Below, in pieces: positions 18,265-26,337 of a stretch of 38,845 bases of DNA. Every line of letters begins with the position of its first letter. Positions within the stretch are counted from its first letter, which is position 1. A model generated the notes under the pieces. That model saw only the letters and a list, made by a program, of their open reading frames with translations, ran no database searches and was not told the DNA's origin. The DNA comes from Acidobacteria bacterium 13_1_20CM_3_53_8 (GTDB lineage: Bacteria > Acidobacteriota > Blastocatellia > Pyrinomonadales > Pyrinomonadaceae), in contig MNJR01000022.1 of assembly GCA_001920415.1 (NCBI GenBank), positions 1 through 38,845 of the forward strand, in the 5' to 3' direction. A program made the position numbers and the translations under genes.

Positions 18265-19560
18265 ATGTTCTTCCCCGAAGCCATTCAGTATCTTCTGAGT
18301 CTGGGTCATGAGACTCTGGTGATGAAGTTCGGGCTTGAGAATATAGAGAAGCTTCTGGGCGCTCTGGGCGAGCCGCAGAAGAATTATACGGCGGTGCAAA
18401 TAGCAGGGACGAACGGTAAAGGCTCGACAGCCAATTTTCTGCACGCGATATGCTGCGCCGCCGAAATCCACACAGCGCTTTACACATCACCGCATCTTGT
18501 TTCAGTCACAGAACGCATACGCATTGGCAAGCGCGAGATTTCCGAAAGCGAGTTTGCGCGTATAGCATCGGTTGTGCGCGCCGCTTCGGAATCGTTAGTT
18601 GCAGATGGCTCGCTCCAAGCGCCTCCAACCTTCTTCGAGCAGGTGACGGCCATAGCTCTTCTGGCTTTTAGTGAAGCGCGCGTTCAATTGGCAATCCTCG
18701 AAACGGGTCTGGGCGGAAGATTGGACGCCACGACAGCGGCGCACGCAGAGACGGTCGCCATCACTCCAATCGCGCTGGATCATCAGGAATACTTGGGTGA
18801 CACGATCACAGAGATTTCTGGAGAGAAAGCGGCCATCATTCGTACGGGCGTAGATGTCGTCGTAGGAGCGCAGCCGCGCGAAGCTATGGAAGCGATATTG
18901 AAAAGGTGCGAAGAGTGCGACGTTGCGCCTCGCTTCGCAAGCTACAAGGTTGAGGTCGCAGGATCAGACGATAGCGGGCGCTTGCGCGTAAGTTTTGAAA
19001 CTGAGCGAGCGCGCTACCGTAATGTGCTTCTGGGTCTGCGCGGAAGGCATCAGATTGAAAACGCTTCAATCGCAATCGCTCTCGCCGAAAGTTTGATTAA
19101 TAAAGGCTTCCCAATCTCGTCCGAGCACATCATCGAAGGCATGGAAAACGCGCGTCACGCAGGGCGACTAGATTTGAGAAAAATTGGCGAGCACGAGGTT
19201 CTCTTCGACGGCGCGCACAACGTAGCAGGAGCAAAGAGCCTGCGCGCTTACATGGACGAATTCATACACGCACCCATCACACTCATCTTCGGCGCGATGC
19301 GCGACAAAGATTTATTAGAAATCGCCGCCGTGCTCTTTCCCATCGCACAGCATATAATTCTCATGCAACCTCAGAACCCGCGCGCCGCAACACCCGAGAC
19401 GATTCTCCGTGCAACTCCTACAGAAATTGACCGAAGCAAAATCACACTCACACAGGATTTCGACGAAGCTTTCCGAATAGCTCAAGAGAAAACGACCGCT
19501 GACGAATTAATCTGCGTCACAGGCTCGCTCTATCTGATTGGCGAAGCGCTGGAAAGGTAA
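18265..19560 (+). CDS. folC: Bifunctional folylpolyglutamate synthase/dihydrofolate synthase
   Basis: FolC adds glutamate to dihydropteroate and to folates. The 431-residue protein has the Mur-ligase-like P-loop VQIAGTNGKGSTANFLHAI (about 44-62) and the folate-site motif YTSPHLVSVTERIRIG (about 73-88). Further landmarks are ETGLGGRLDATTA, ITPIALDHQEYLGDTITEISGEKAAI, the Ala/His-rich LFDGAHNVAGAKSL near 314-327 and FGAMRDKDLLEIA. All family landmarks are intact. The start ATG at 18265 directly follows the heptamer repeat, without a visible Shine-Dalgarno sequence. It is paired with accD upstream. Confidence 0.96.
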   Translation: MFFPEAIQYLLSLGHETLVMKFGLENIEKLLGALGEPQKNYTAVQIAGTNGKGSTANFLHAICCAAEIHTALYTSPHLVSVTERIRIGKREISESEFARIASVVRAASESLVADGSLQAPPTFFEQVTAIALLAFSEARVQLAILETGLGGRLDATTAAHAETVAITPIALDHQEYLGDTITEISGEKAAIIRTGVDVVVGAQPREAMEAILKRCEECDVAPRFASYKVEVAGSDDSGRLRVSFETERARYRNVLLGLRGRHQIENASIAIALAESLINKGFPISSEHIIEGMENARHAGRLDLRKIGEHEVLFDGAHNVAGAKSLRAYMDEFIHAPITLIFGAMRDKDLLEIAAVLFPIAQHIILMQPQNPRAATPETILRATPTEIDRSKITLTQDFDEAFRIAQEKTTADELICVTGSLYLIGEALER

Positions 19561-19658
19561 AAGTAAAAAGGTAAAAGGCAAAAGGGATAAGGCGAAAAGC
19601 ATTTAATTAAATCCGGCTTCCTCTTACTTTTGCCTTTTACCTTTTTACTTTTACCTTT
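19556..19658. repeat. Heptamer inverted repeat between folC and the NUDIX gene
   Basis: Units GGTAAAA, GTAAAAA, GGTAAAA, GGCAAAA, GGGATAA oppose CTTACTTTTGCC, TTTTACC and TTTTTACTTTTACC. The left arm starts within the folC stop codon region. The same units recur at 26211-26315. Confidence 0.85.
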
Positions 19659-19728
19659 CTCTCTTGCTCTTGTCTGTCTCACTACAAAAACTTAAACTAT
19701 GTGACAGATTTTTTTCGCGGAAAATTTT

Positions 19729-20307
19729 ATGGACACATCGAACGTTGAAGCCCCGGAGGTTCTTGAGTCGCGGGAAATCTATCGCGGGCGCGTCTTCGAC
19801 GTAGCGGCTTACACCGTGCGCGAAGGCGAACAGGTTTACGTGCGCGAGGTCGTTCATCATCCGGGGAGCGCCGTTATCGTCCCAGTCTTCGATGATGGAA
19901 CCGTTGCGCTCGTGCGACAATACAGGCATCCTGCTGTGCGTTATCTTCTGGAAATTCCGGCGGGCACGCTCAGCCGTGACAAAGAGCGACCGGAAGAGGG
20001 AGCGGCGCGTGAGCTTGAAGAAGAGATAGGAGTCGTGGCCGGGCGCATGGAAAAGCTGACTGAATTTTTCGTCTCGCCGGGTTTTTGTGAAGAGAAGATG
20101 TGGGTCTATCTTGCAACTGAATTGACCGAGACGGCGCAACGGCTCGAAGAAGATGAACAGGTCGAGGTTGTGAGAATCGGGTTCGAGCGCGCATTCGAGA
20201 TGATGGCCGACGGCGAGATAGAAGATGCAAAGACCATCATCGGCCTGACATTGGCCGCGAAGCGTCTGGGAATTTCTACGGGCACATTCGGAGAATCAAC
20301 AACATGA
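19729..20307 (+). CDS. NUDIX hydrolase, ADP-ribose pyrophosphatase type
   Basis: The 192-residue protein has the layout of ADP-ribose/ADP-sugar pyrophosphatases: an N-terminal strand-rich dimerisation segment (ESREIYRGRVFDVAAYTV), VALVRQYRHPAVRYLLEIPAG just before the catalytic motif, and a Nudix box running from GTLSRDKERPE to ARELEEEIGV (about 83-106). The RELEEE core that binds metal is intact; the spacing between the first Gly and Glu is one residue longer than the textbook motif. The segment FFVSPGFCEEKMWVYLA is typical of the ADPRase group. The substrate is probably ADP-ribose or a related nucleotide sugar. Its last four bases overlap the next gene's start (ATGA), indicating coupling. 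Confidence 0.92.
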   Translation: MDTSNVEAPEVLESREIYRGRVFDVAAYTVREGEQVYVREVVHHPGSAVIVPVFDDGTVALVRQYRHPAVRYLLEIPAGTLSRDKERPEEGAARELEEEIGVVAGRMEKLTEFFVSPGFCEEKMWVYLATELTETAQRLEEDEQVEVVRIGFERAFEMMADGEIEDAKTIIGLTLAAKRLGISTGTFGESTT

Positions 20308-20597
20308 GTGAAGCAATTGATGAGAAGACCTCTTGCCAGCATTTATCTCAAATTCAAAAAGTTACGCCCAGCGCAGAAGGATGCGAAGATTGTTTGAGGA
20401 TTGGCGACACATGGCTGCATCTACGTATCTGCGAGACGTGCGGCCACGTAGGCTGCTGTGACTCTTCAAAGAACAAGCACGCTACGAAACATTTTCACGC
20501 AAGCGGCCACGCAATAATCAAATCGTTCCAGCCCGGCGAAGAGTGGGGCTGGTGCTACGTTGACGAACTGTTCTTCGAGGAGCTTCCAACTGATTGA
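20304..20597 (+). CDS. UBP-type zinc finger protein
   Basis: This 97-residue protein is almost entirely one zf-UBP fold. The cysteine/histidine pattern is Cys11-His13, CEDC (about 27-30), CETCGHVGCCDSS (about 43-55), then HATKHFHASGHAII, which match the zinc ligands of bacterial UBP-type fingers. A Trp-rich end (EEWGWCYVDELFFEE) closes the domain. In eukaryotes the fold binds the ubiquitin C-terminus; stand-alone bacterial copies have no established role. The start overlaps the NUDIX stop by four bases, so the two are translated together. Confidence 0.9.
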   Translation: MSEAIDEKTSCQHLSQIQKVTPSAEGCEDCLRIGDTWLHLRICETCGHVGCCDSSKNKHATKHFHASGHAIIKSFQPGEEWGWCYVDELFFEELPTD

Positions 20598-20601
20598 AGT
20601 T

Positions 20602-20767
20602 GTCAGTACCGCCTGCGATAGCGGGCGGGGGGACAAAGGGATGAGGGATGAGGGCGAAGGGATGAGTAAGATAAAGTCAATTGCATGTTTACCTATTCAC
20701 TCCTTCTTATTCATCCCTCATCCCTTATCCCTTCAATCGCCCGCCCGCTACCACAGGCGGTACTGAC
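20602..20767. repeat. Palindromic element (GTCAGTACCGCCTGCG type) enclosing a heptamer pair
   Basis: A 28-bp arm starting GTCAGTACCGCCTGCGATAG (20602-20629) has an inverted copy at 20740-20767 with two mismatches. Inside is a GGGATGA heptamer inverted pair (about 20638-20732). A nearly identical 29-bp arm pair occurs at 34217-34290 within an integron cassette, so this is a dispersed repeat family in the genome. Confidence 0.85.
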
Positions 20768-20781
20768 ACGGACGCCTTACT

Positions 20782-21594
20782 ATGTCGAAGGCTGTTGCGA
20801 CAGTTGTTGAGGATGAAAGGGTGGAGGATGTTCCGCGAACTGCTCCGCCGCTTGATCCGACAATTATCAACTATCTTCATTCGACGGTCGCCATCCCGCT
20901 CATATACCTTTACACAATCGTGATGGGCAGTTTGTCGCTCGCAGGCTCTATATTCGACTCGACTGGGCGCTGGCAGCACCGTTGCGCGCAAACGTGGTGC
21001 AGGATGATAACGCGTACAGTTGGTGCGCGCGTGCGCGTGCACGGCGCGGAGCACGTTAGGCCGAACACCTCTTACGTCTTCCTCTCAACGCATCAGAGCT
21101 ACATGGACATTCCTGCTATGCTTGGCTACACGCCAGCGCAACTACGCATTGCAGCGAAGAAGGAGGTCTTTCGCATTCCCTTCCTAGGCTGGCATCTCAC
21201 GCGCGCGGGTCACATCTCGATTGATCGCGGTTCAAGAGTTGATGCTGTGGCTAGCCTTCAACGCGCGGCAGGCGGAATACGCGGCGGCTTCTGCGCTTTC
21301 CTGTTCCCTGAAGGCACACGCTCGCGCGACGGGCGATTGCAGCCCTTCAAGAAAGGTGGATTCAGGCTTGCAATGCAGGCGCGCGTCGCCATCATCCCTG
21401 TCAGCATCATAGGCTCGCGCCGCGTACTGCCGCGCGATTCAATAATCTTCCGCCCCGGCACTATTGATATGTACTTGGACGCGCCCATACAGACCGCAGG
21501 ATTAGCAGATGACGATTTAGAGTCGCTGATGAATGAAGTCCGAGCAGCGATGCTGTCGCATTTTCAGGGAGAGAAGAAGGCAAGGATGAAGTAG
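20782..21594 (+). CDS. plsC: 1-acyl-sn-glycerol-3-phosphate acyltransferase (PlsC family)
   Basis: PlsC-type enzymes acylate lysophosphatidic acid to make phosphatidic acid at the inner membrane. The 270-residue protein has an N-terminal hydrophobic segment (TVAIPLIYLYTIVMGSLSLAG, about 35-55). The acyltransferase motifs are HQSYMD (motif I, HX4D, about 108-113), ISIDRGSR (motif II), FPEGTRSRDG (motif III, about 174-183) and VSIIGSRRVLP (motif IV region). All catalytic residues are present. The start ATG 20782 lies 14 bp after the palindromic element. Its upstream neighbours are unrelated in pathway. Confidence 0.92.
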   Translation: MSKAVATVVEDERVEDVPRTAPPLDPTIINYLHSTVAIPLIYLYTIVMGSLSLAGSIFDSTGRWQHRCAQTWCRMITRTVGARVRVHGAEHVRPNTSYVFLSTHQSYMDIPAMLGYTPAQLRIAAKKEVFRIPFLGWHLTRAGHISIDRGSRVDAVASLQRAAGGIRGGFCAFLFPEGTRSRDGRLQPFKKGGFRLAMQARVAIIPVSIIGSRRVLPRDSIIFRPGTIDMYLDAPIQTAGLADDDLESLMNEVRAAMLSHFQGEKKARMK

Positions 21595-21619
21595 GAAGTG
21601 TTCCGAGTGCTGCAATTTA

Positions 21620-21867
21620 GTCTGCGTAAGCAGACGATTAGAGTGTAGCCCCTGACGAAGCCGAAGGCGTAGTCTGGGGTCAGCAATCGAATACATCAAC
21701 AGAGTCTGCGATAGCAGACGACAGAGAATAGACAGAAGAATATTTGTAGAGCGAGAAAGCCTCTGTCGTCTGCTATCGCAGACTCCGACCGACGCTCTCA
21801 TCCCTTACCCCAGACTACGCCTGCGGCTTCGTCAGGGGCTTTACTCTCGCCGTCTGCTTACGCAGAC
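21620..21867. repeat. Triple-nested palindrome
   Basis: Three inverted pairs are nested. The outer pair GTCTGCGTAAGCAGACG (21620-21636) faces its exact complement (21851-21867). The middle pair at 21649-21680 and 21807-21838 is a 32-bp arm starting CCCCTGACGAAGCC, with one or two mismatches. The inner pair is a perfect 23-bp arm at 21704-21726 and 21761-21783. Some arms are themselves palindromic (GTCTGC-GATA-GCAGAC). No coding sequence lies inside. It occupies most of the 414-bp gap between plsC and the CPBP protease gene. Confidence 0.85.
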
Positions 21868-22008
21868 TTGTTGCCGTTGTTACTCAAGCATCATTCTGCA
21901 TAACGTCACTGTGTAATTACTCTTTCATCCCTCATCCCTCCGCCCTCATCCCTGCTTTTCCGCCGTCTCTTGTTTACTTCCTGAAACTCTCTTACACTTC
22001 CCTCTATC

Positions 22009-22953
22009 GTGAGCACACCGAACGAGTCCGCGCGATTCAATTCGCTGCCGCCAGATAGTTTCACCAATTTGGCGCAAGCGCCGAATGGTGCGCCCGACGC
22101 TTCTGGAATCAACCCGGACGATCCGCCCTGGGGTGTAGCGCTCGCAGCGTTCGGCTGGCTTGCGAGTGTGGTTCTGCTCTTCATGATTCAGTTCTTCTTT
22201 CTGATTCCTTACGCAATCGTTCACTATCGCGGCTCGGACTTGCACACGATGGGCGAGGCGCTTCAATCAGATAAGTTCGCCATACTGCTCTCGATCATCG
22301 CTGTCATCCCGGCCCATCTGCTGACGCTTGCGGTCGTGTGGGCAATAGTCACGCGCTTCGGGCGAAGACCTTTCTGGAAGACTCTGGGTTGGAGTTGGGC
22401 GGAAAACTTCGGATTCTGGAAGAGCGCGGGACTGGCCGTCAGCTTGCTGGTCGCTGGCGCTTTGATTGCGAAACTTTTCAACGGCAAGCCTACGGACATT
22501 GATATGATCGTGGCAAGCTCTGCGGCGGCGCGCTACACGCTTGCGTTTCTGGCAACGCTAACAGCGCCACTGGTCGAAGAGATGATCTATCGCGGCTTGC
22601 TCTTCTCAGCACTTCAAAGGTGGTTCACAAAGCTGTTCTTAACTCAGGGCGTCTCTAATCCAGGATTTCCGGGGATGACGCTCGCTGTGATTATCGTCTC
22701 CGGCCTCTTCGCGTTCGTGCATGTCTTTCAATACCAGAACAACTTCGGCGTTATCGCTGCGGTCGCGCTGCTGAGTGTAACGTTAACGCTGGTGCGCGCG
22801 CTCACGCACCGCCTGCTCCCCTGCGTAGCCATTCACATGATCTTCAACGGTCTGCAATCCGTCCTTATCATCCTTGACCCTTACATCAACAAACCCGATG
22901 CAGAACAGAAAGCCGCTGCTATTATTACATTCGCGCACATGTTTTTTAGATAG
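22009..22953 (+). CDS. CPBP family intramembrane metalloprotease
   Basis: The 314-residue membrane protein (GTG start at 22009) has several hydrophobic helices (WLASVVLLFMIQFFFLIPYA, LSIIAVIPAHLLTLAVVWA, AVSLLVAGALIAKLF and others). It carries the CPBP/Abi motifs: EEMIYRGLLFSAL (motif 1, EExxxR, about 185-197) and FVHVFQ (motif 2, about 240-245), with a late conserved HMIFN-type segment (IHMIFNGLQ) as motif 3. These are the proposed metal-binding residues of intramembrane CAAX-type proteases. The substrate is unknown; bacterial members are linked to peptide maturation, immunity or prenyl-protein processing. It stands alone between two palindromic repeat regions. Confidence 0.9.
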   Translation: MSTPNESARFNSLPPDSFTNLAQAPNGAPDASGINPDDPPWGVALAAFGWLASVVLLFMIQFFFLIPYAIVHYRGSDLHTMGEALQSDKFAILLSIIAVIPAHLLTLAVVWAIVTRFGRRPFWKTLGWSWAENFGFWKSAGLAVSLLVAGALIAKLFNGKPTDIDMIVASSAAARYTLAFLATLTAPLVEEMIYRGLLFSALQRWFTKLFLTQGVSNPGFPGMTLAVIIVSGLFAFVHVFQYQNNFGVIAAVALLSVTLTLVRALTHRLLPCVAIHMIFNGLQSVLIILDPYINKPDAEQKAAAIITFAHMFFR

Positions 22954-22987
22954 AGGATGGCAACCTACGTTATGCGGGCGTTGGATT

Positions 22988-23196
22988 TCAGCCCGCGAGA
23001 GCGGGCGACCGTCTAAAGCCCAGTGCGTTAGCGCTGGGTTAGATAGCAATAAAGATTATCAAAGCCCGCGTGAGCGGGCGACAGCCCATAATAATCAAAC
23101 GGCTGTCGCTATCTTCGATAGCTCTCTTCATTTTATCAACTCTAACCCAGCACTTACGTGCTGGGCTTTAGACGGTCGCCCGCTCTCGCGGGCTGA
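22988..23196. repeat. 56-bp inverted repeat with GCCCGC/GCGGGC palindromes
   Basis: A 56-bp arm (22988-23043) and its inverted copy (23141-23196) differ at four positions, all in the region of the small CAGTGCG/CGCTG hairpin where changes largely keep pairing. Each arm contains GCCCGC-GAGA-GCGGGC. A further GCCCGC-GTGA-GCGGGC palindrome and a GGCTGTCGC/GCGACAGCC pair lie between the arms. It resembles a REP cluster and fills the gap before the CrtI-like gene. Confidence 0.85.
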
Positions 23197-23214
23197 GACT
23201 GGCATCTGCTTTTT

Positions 23215-24726
23215 ATGGCTTACGAAGTCGTAGTTGTTGGCGGAGGCATAGGCGGGTTGACCGTTGCGGCGTTGCTGGCGGCGCGTGGCGTAGGCGTGTG
23301 CCTGCTTGAGAAAGAATCGCGCGCAGGAGGATGCGCAGAGACGTTCGAGAAATCGGGTTATACGTTCGAGCGCGGCGCGGGGCTTTACGCTTCGTGGGGC
23401 GCGGGCGAGATTCATGAAAAGATTTTTGACGAACTTCCTGTCGCTCCGCCCGAGACTCGCATAGTTTCTCCTTCGTACGTCGTGCGACTTCCAGATGAGA
23501 CGGAGATCGCCGTCGCGCAAAGTGATGAGGAGTTTTATGAAAGCCTGCGAAGAGCTTTTCCTGAATGCGCCGCAAGCGCCTTAAGTTTCTACAGAGAGAT
23601 TGAACCTGTAGCCGACGCGCTATTTCGGGCAAGCGTCGCTGTGCCGGACTTGCGAACGGCTTCAAAGATGAAACGCGCGCAGGTCGCTTTATCCGAACAT
23701 CGCGTCGCACGAAAAATTTATGCAGCGATGAACGAGCGCGCTGTAGAGCGCTTGAGAAAAACCTCCGCAAGGTTCCGCCGCTTCATTGACGCGCAATTGC
23801 AGATTTTCGGGCAAGTGCCAAGCGACGAGTGCGCCTATCTGTTTGCGGCGGTCGCACTGATGATTCCGCGTCGCGGAATGTATTCGATTCGCGGCGGAGG
23901 CTCGGCGCTCGCAGATTCGCTTGTCGAATCAATCAAGAAAAGCGGCGGCGCTGTGCGTCTTAATTCTCCGGTGCTTCGATTATCATATGATTCAAGCGGG
24001 AGTCCGCGCGGAGTTGATTTGTTGAGCGGAGAAACCATTGAAGCCACGCGCGCGATTATTAGCAACCTGACGGTCTGGGACACTTACGGAAAGCTCGTCG
24101 GATTGAATCGCACGCCGTATGAAGTCAGACAAAAACTTAAAAATTTACGCGGCTGGGGCGCGTACCTAATCTTCGCAGCGATGGACGAACAGGCTTCCGC
24201 TCGTCTTCCGGCAGATCACCTGCTCGTTCTAACAAACTGGCAAGAAGAGCCTGAAAGATTCAACCCCGAAAGCTCGCTCTTCATGTTCGCCTCTTCTACG
24301 GCGTGGGACGCGCGAGCGCCCGAAGGCGAGCGCTCAGTCACAATCAACGCTTTCACACGCGCGGAAGAGTGGTTCTCTTTCCATGAAGACGACCGAGCGC
24401 GCGAAGAGATGGATCAGGCCGCATTGGAAGCGTGGTGGAATCGTATGCACGCAATGATGCCTGAGCTTGGCGGAGAGATTGAGGTGATAGAGACTATAAA
24501 TCCGCCAGGCTTTTATGACGAGACCAGGAGAAAGCTTGGGATGGTCGGAGGCGTTGGACAGGCAATTGAGAATTTCGGTATGAACTCAATCTCGCATCGC
24601 ACGCATTGGCCGAACCTGTTCATGGTCGGCGATACGGTCTTTCCGGGCGCGGGTATAGCAGCCGTCACGCAATCTGCCCTCATCGTAGCAAACGAAATCA
24701 CAACAAGAGCAGTTTTCAGTTTTTAG
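23215..24726 (+). CDS. FAD-dependent oxidoreductase, phytoene desaturase/carotenoid isomerase-like (CrtI family)
   Basis: The N-terminus has a Rossmann FAD motif (VVVVGGGIGGLTVAALLAAR, residues 5-24) followed by LLEKESRAGGCAETFEKSGY, typical of CrtI/CrtISO-type enzymes and related retinol saturases. Mid-protein, RGMYSIRGGGSALADSLVESI and GGAVRLNSPVLRL resemble the family's second FAD-binding part. The C-terminus contains NLFMVGDTVFPGAGIAAVTQSA (two overlapping motif pieces), the hallmark near the flavin. Length (503) is normal. Reaction and substrate are not fixed by sequence: carotenoid desaturation or isomerisation and other polyene or lipid oxidation are possible. No other carotenoid genes are nearby. 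The last residues (AVFSF) and the stop codon are encoded by the start of the AGTTTTC heptamer repeat. Confidence 0.88.
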   Translation: MAYEVVVVGGGIGGLTVAALLAARGVGVCLLEKESRAGGCAETFEKSGYTFERGAGLYASWGAGEIHEKIFDELPVAPPETRIVSPSYVVRLPDETEIAVAQSDEEFYESLRRAFPECAASALSFYREIEPVADALFRASVAVPDLRTASKMKRAQVALSEHRVARKIYAAMNERAVERLRKTSARFRRFIDAQLQIFGQVPSDECAYLFAAVALMIPRRGMYSIRGGGSALADSLVESIKKSGGAVRLNSPVLRLSYDSSGSPRGVDLLSGETIEATRAIISNLTVWDTYGKLVGLNRTPYEVRQKLKNLRGWGAYLIFAAMDEQASARLPADHLLVLTNWQEEPERFNPESSLFMFASSTAWDARAPEGERSVTINAFTRAEEWFSFHEDDRAREEMDQAALEAWWNRMHAMMPELGGEIEVIETINPPGFYDETRRKLGMVGGVGQAIENFGMNSISHRTHWPNLFMVGDTVFPGAGIAAVTQSALIVANEITTRAVFSF

Positions 24727-24792
24727 TTTTCAGTTTTCAGAAAGAAGAGAAATGCTCTTAGCTGAAAACTGAAAACTGAAAACTTAAAACTA
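24713..24792. repeat. Heptamer inverted repeat between converging genes
   Basis: CAGTTTT/TAGTTTT units oppose CTGAAAA CTGAAAA CTGAAAA CTTAAAA. Here the repeat overlaps the stop codons of both convergent genes, the CrtI-like gene on the left and the FecR-domain gene on the right. It could serve as a bidirectional terminator hairpin. Confidence 0.85.
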
Positions 24793-26074
24793 TCTTTGCG
24801 GCGGTTCGTTGGTGCGCTCAGGCGCGTGCGATTCCACATGCTCCGGCGGCGAGGATGGTGGCGACGGTGGAGGTGAATAGCTTGGAGCCGACTGCGACTC
24901 AGAGCGGCTGGGCGTGGACGTTTCAGACCTGCTGCTTCTGTCATCGTTTGAGCGACTCTCGTTGCTCTCATGTCCTCTGCCGCCACGCACGCCTTCGTCT
25001 CCATCAAGACGAGCCGGGATGCGGTCTCCTGCTCTAGGTCCTTCTCCCGGCACAGGTCTGAATGGTATGACATTCGGCGGATTTACAGCACCGGTTCCGC
25101 CGCCAGACCCACCGCCCGAACCACCTGAGCCTCCACCTGAACCTCCCTCCGTAGGGGAAGATGTAGCAGCTATTGCATGGGTAGCCAAGTAGTCCTGGAT
25201 AGCCGTAGCCGTAAGGCGAAGAGAAGCCTCTGTAGAAGGCCATGAAGATGTAGCAGCCCGTTTGAGCGTTATATATCCAGATGCCTGAGCGACCCGGAAA
25301 ATTAACCATAGGCCAGTCTACGTCATTGTAGCTAGCCAGCCAGGAGTTTCTGACATCTCTGGCAACACTACGATTGAGTGCGATCAGCGTGTTCGCTCGT
25401 GCCATGCTCCAAAGGTCTAGAGCATCCTGTGCGCTCTTATTAAATTTGACGAGCTGCGTCCCGCCCGTGCTCAACGAAGCACTTGCGGTTTGATTGATTG
25501 CGCCACTGCCCAATATGGCCTTCTGCCCTTCGCGCACGAGTGTAGCGTAGGCATCGTTTACAATCGCCCTGCCCTTTCGCACCATAAGCTCTGTCGTGCC
25601 AGATGAGACATTGATGCGATAGAGTCCGTTGCGCGGGATTGAGATTCTTCCCTGCGGAGTGCTGATTGTAATCGGCAGGCGAGTTTCGCTGATGCCGCTG
25701 GCCTCTATCACAGCGCTCCCTTTCAGAAGCTTGATGTGAACATTTTCGAGCGCCGTGTCAACTATCTCGAACTCGGAGTTTTCGCCAGCGCGCAGGTATG
25801 AACCGGGGTTGAGCAGCAATTCCGTTCGTCCCGAATCATCCGTGCGAACCACATCGCCCGCCGAAAGCTCCGTGTTAGCTGTTAGGTGTGACAAAGTTCT
25901 TTCGCCTGCACGTTGAAGGGTGACACCGCCGCTCACAATGTTGATGCGGCCTGCGCGAGCGTAGATGACGAAATCGTTCGGCGTTTTCTGCGCCTGCGCC
26001 GTCACGACCGTTCCGCAAACAAAAGCTGCGAGCACGAGGACGCCGATCAGGTACGATTTGAATTCTCTTTTCAT
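24790..26074 (-). CDS. Secreted FecR-domain protein (one frameshift)
   Basis: The minus-strand start at 26074 follows AAGGAAAGG. Residues 1-29 form a signal peptide (LIGVLVLAAFVCGTVVTAQAQ). A FecR domain covers about 35-150 (GDVVRTDDSGRTELLLNPGSYLRAGENSEFEI), followed by a second beta-rich stretch (ISTPQGRISIPRNGLYRINV) and an aromatic-rich region ending GYGYPGLLGYPCNSCYIFPYG. The frame then breaks in a C run at 25145-25147: with one base fewer the protein continues as a Gly/Ser linker (GGGSGGGSGGSGGGSGGG) and a Pro/Ser/Arg-rich tail ending at the TAG at 24790-24792, about 428 residues in all. Without the correction it ends at 25034 with an unnatural Arg/Trp-rich tail. Function is unknown; in this phylum such proteins are exported and of no settled role. 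No sensor-type sigma/anti-sigma partner is adjacent. Confidence 0.8.
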
Positions 26075-26210
26075 GACGAGCCTTTCCTTACCAGGTGAGT
26101 TTTACCGACTCAGGGGAGAGACGATCAACCTTTGGACGGATACTGCGAACATTCTATTCCCATTTCACCAAACGCTCAAGAAGAAAGAGACGCGGGGACG
26201 CGGGCGAAGA

Positions 26211-26315
26211 AGGCAAAAGGAAAAAGGTAAAAGTAAAAAGTTAGGGGAAGCCAATCTTCTTATTAAAAGTGGTTTCATCCTTACTTTTGCCTTTTACCTT
26301 TTGCCTTTTTACTTT
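26211..26315. repeat. Heptamer inverted repeat upstream of the zincin lipoprotein 3' end
   Basis: AAGGCAAAAGGAAAAAGG and GTAAAAGTAAAAAG oppose CTTACTTTTGCC, TTTTACCTTTTGCC and TTTTTACTTTC. An outer GACGCGGGGACGCGGG (26190-26205) faces a shorter CCGCGTC at 26325-26331, the same GC-rich motif seen at 17038-17163. The gap between the FecR start (26074) and the lipoprotein stop (26338) holds nothing else recognisable beyond the FecR ribosome site. Confidence 0.8.
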
Positions 26316-26337
26316 CTTCTTTCTCCGCGTCTGCTCT

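Noticed and set aside
22009-22953. CPBP protease as an abortive-infection immunity gene.
   Set aside because: The motifs fit, but there is no bacteriocin, phage or defence context here, so I kept the general protease call.
9730-26315. Heptamer inverted pairs as transposon terminal repeats.
   Set aside because: They enclose no coding sequence, show no target duplications, differ in unit sequence and sit in nearly every gap of this region.
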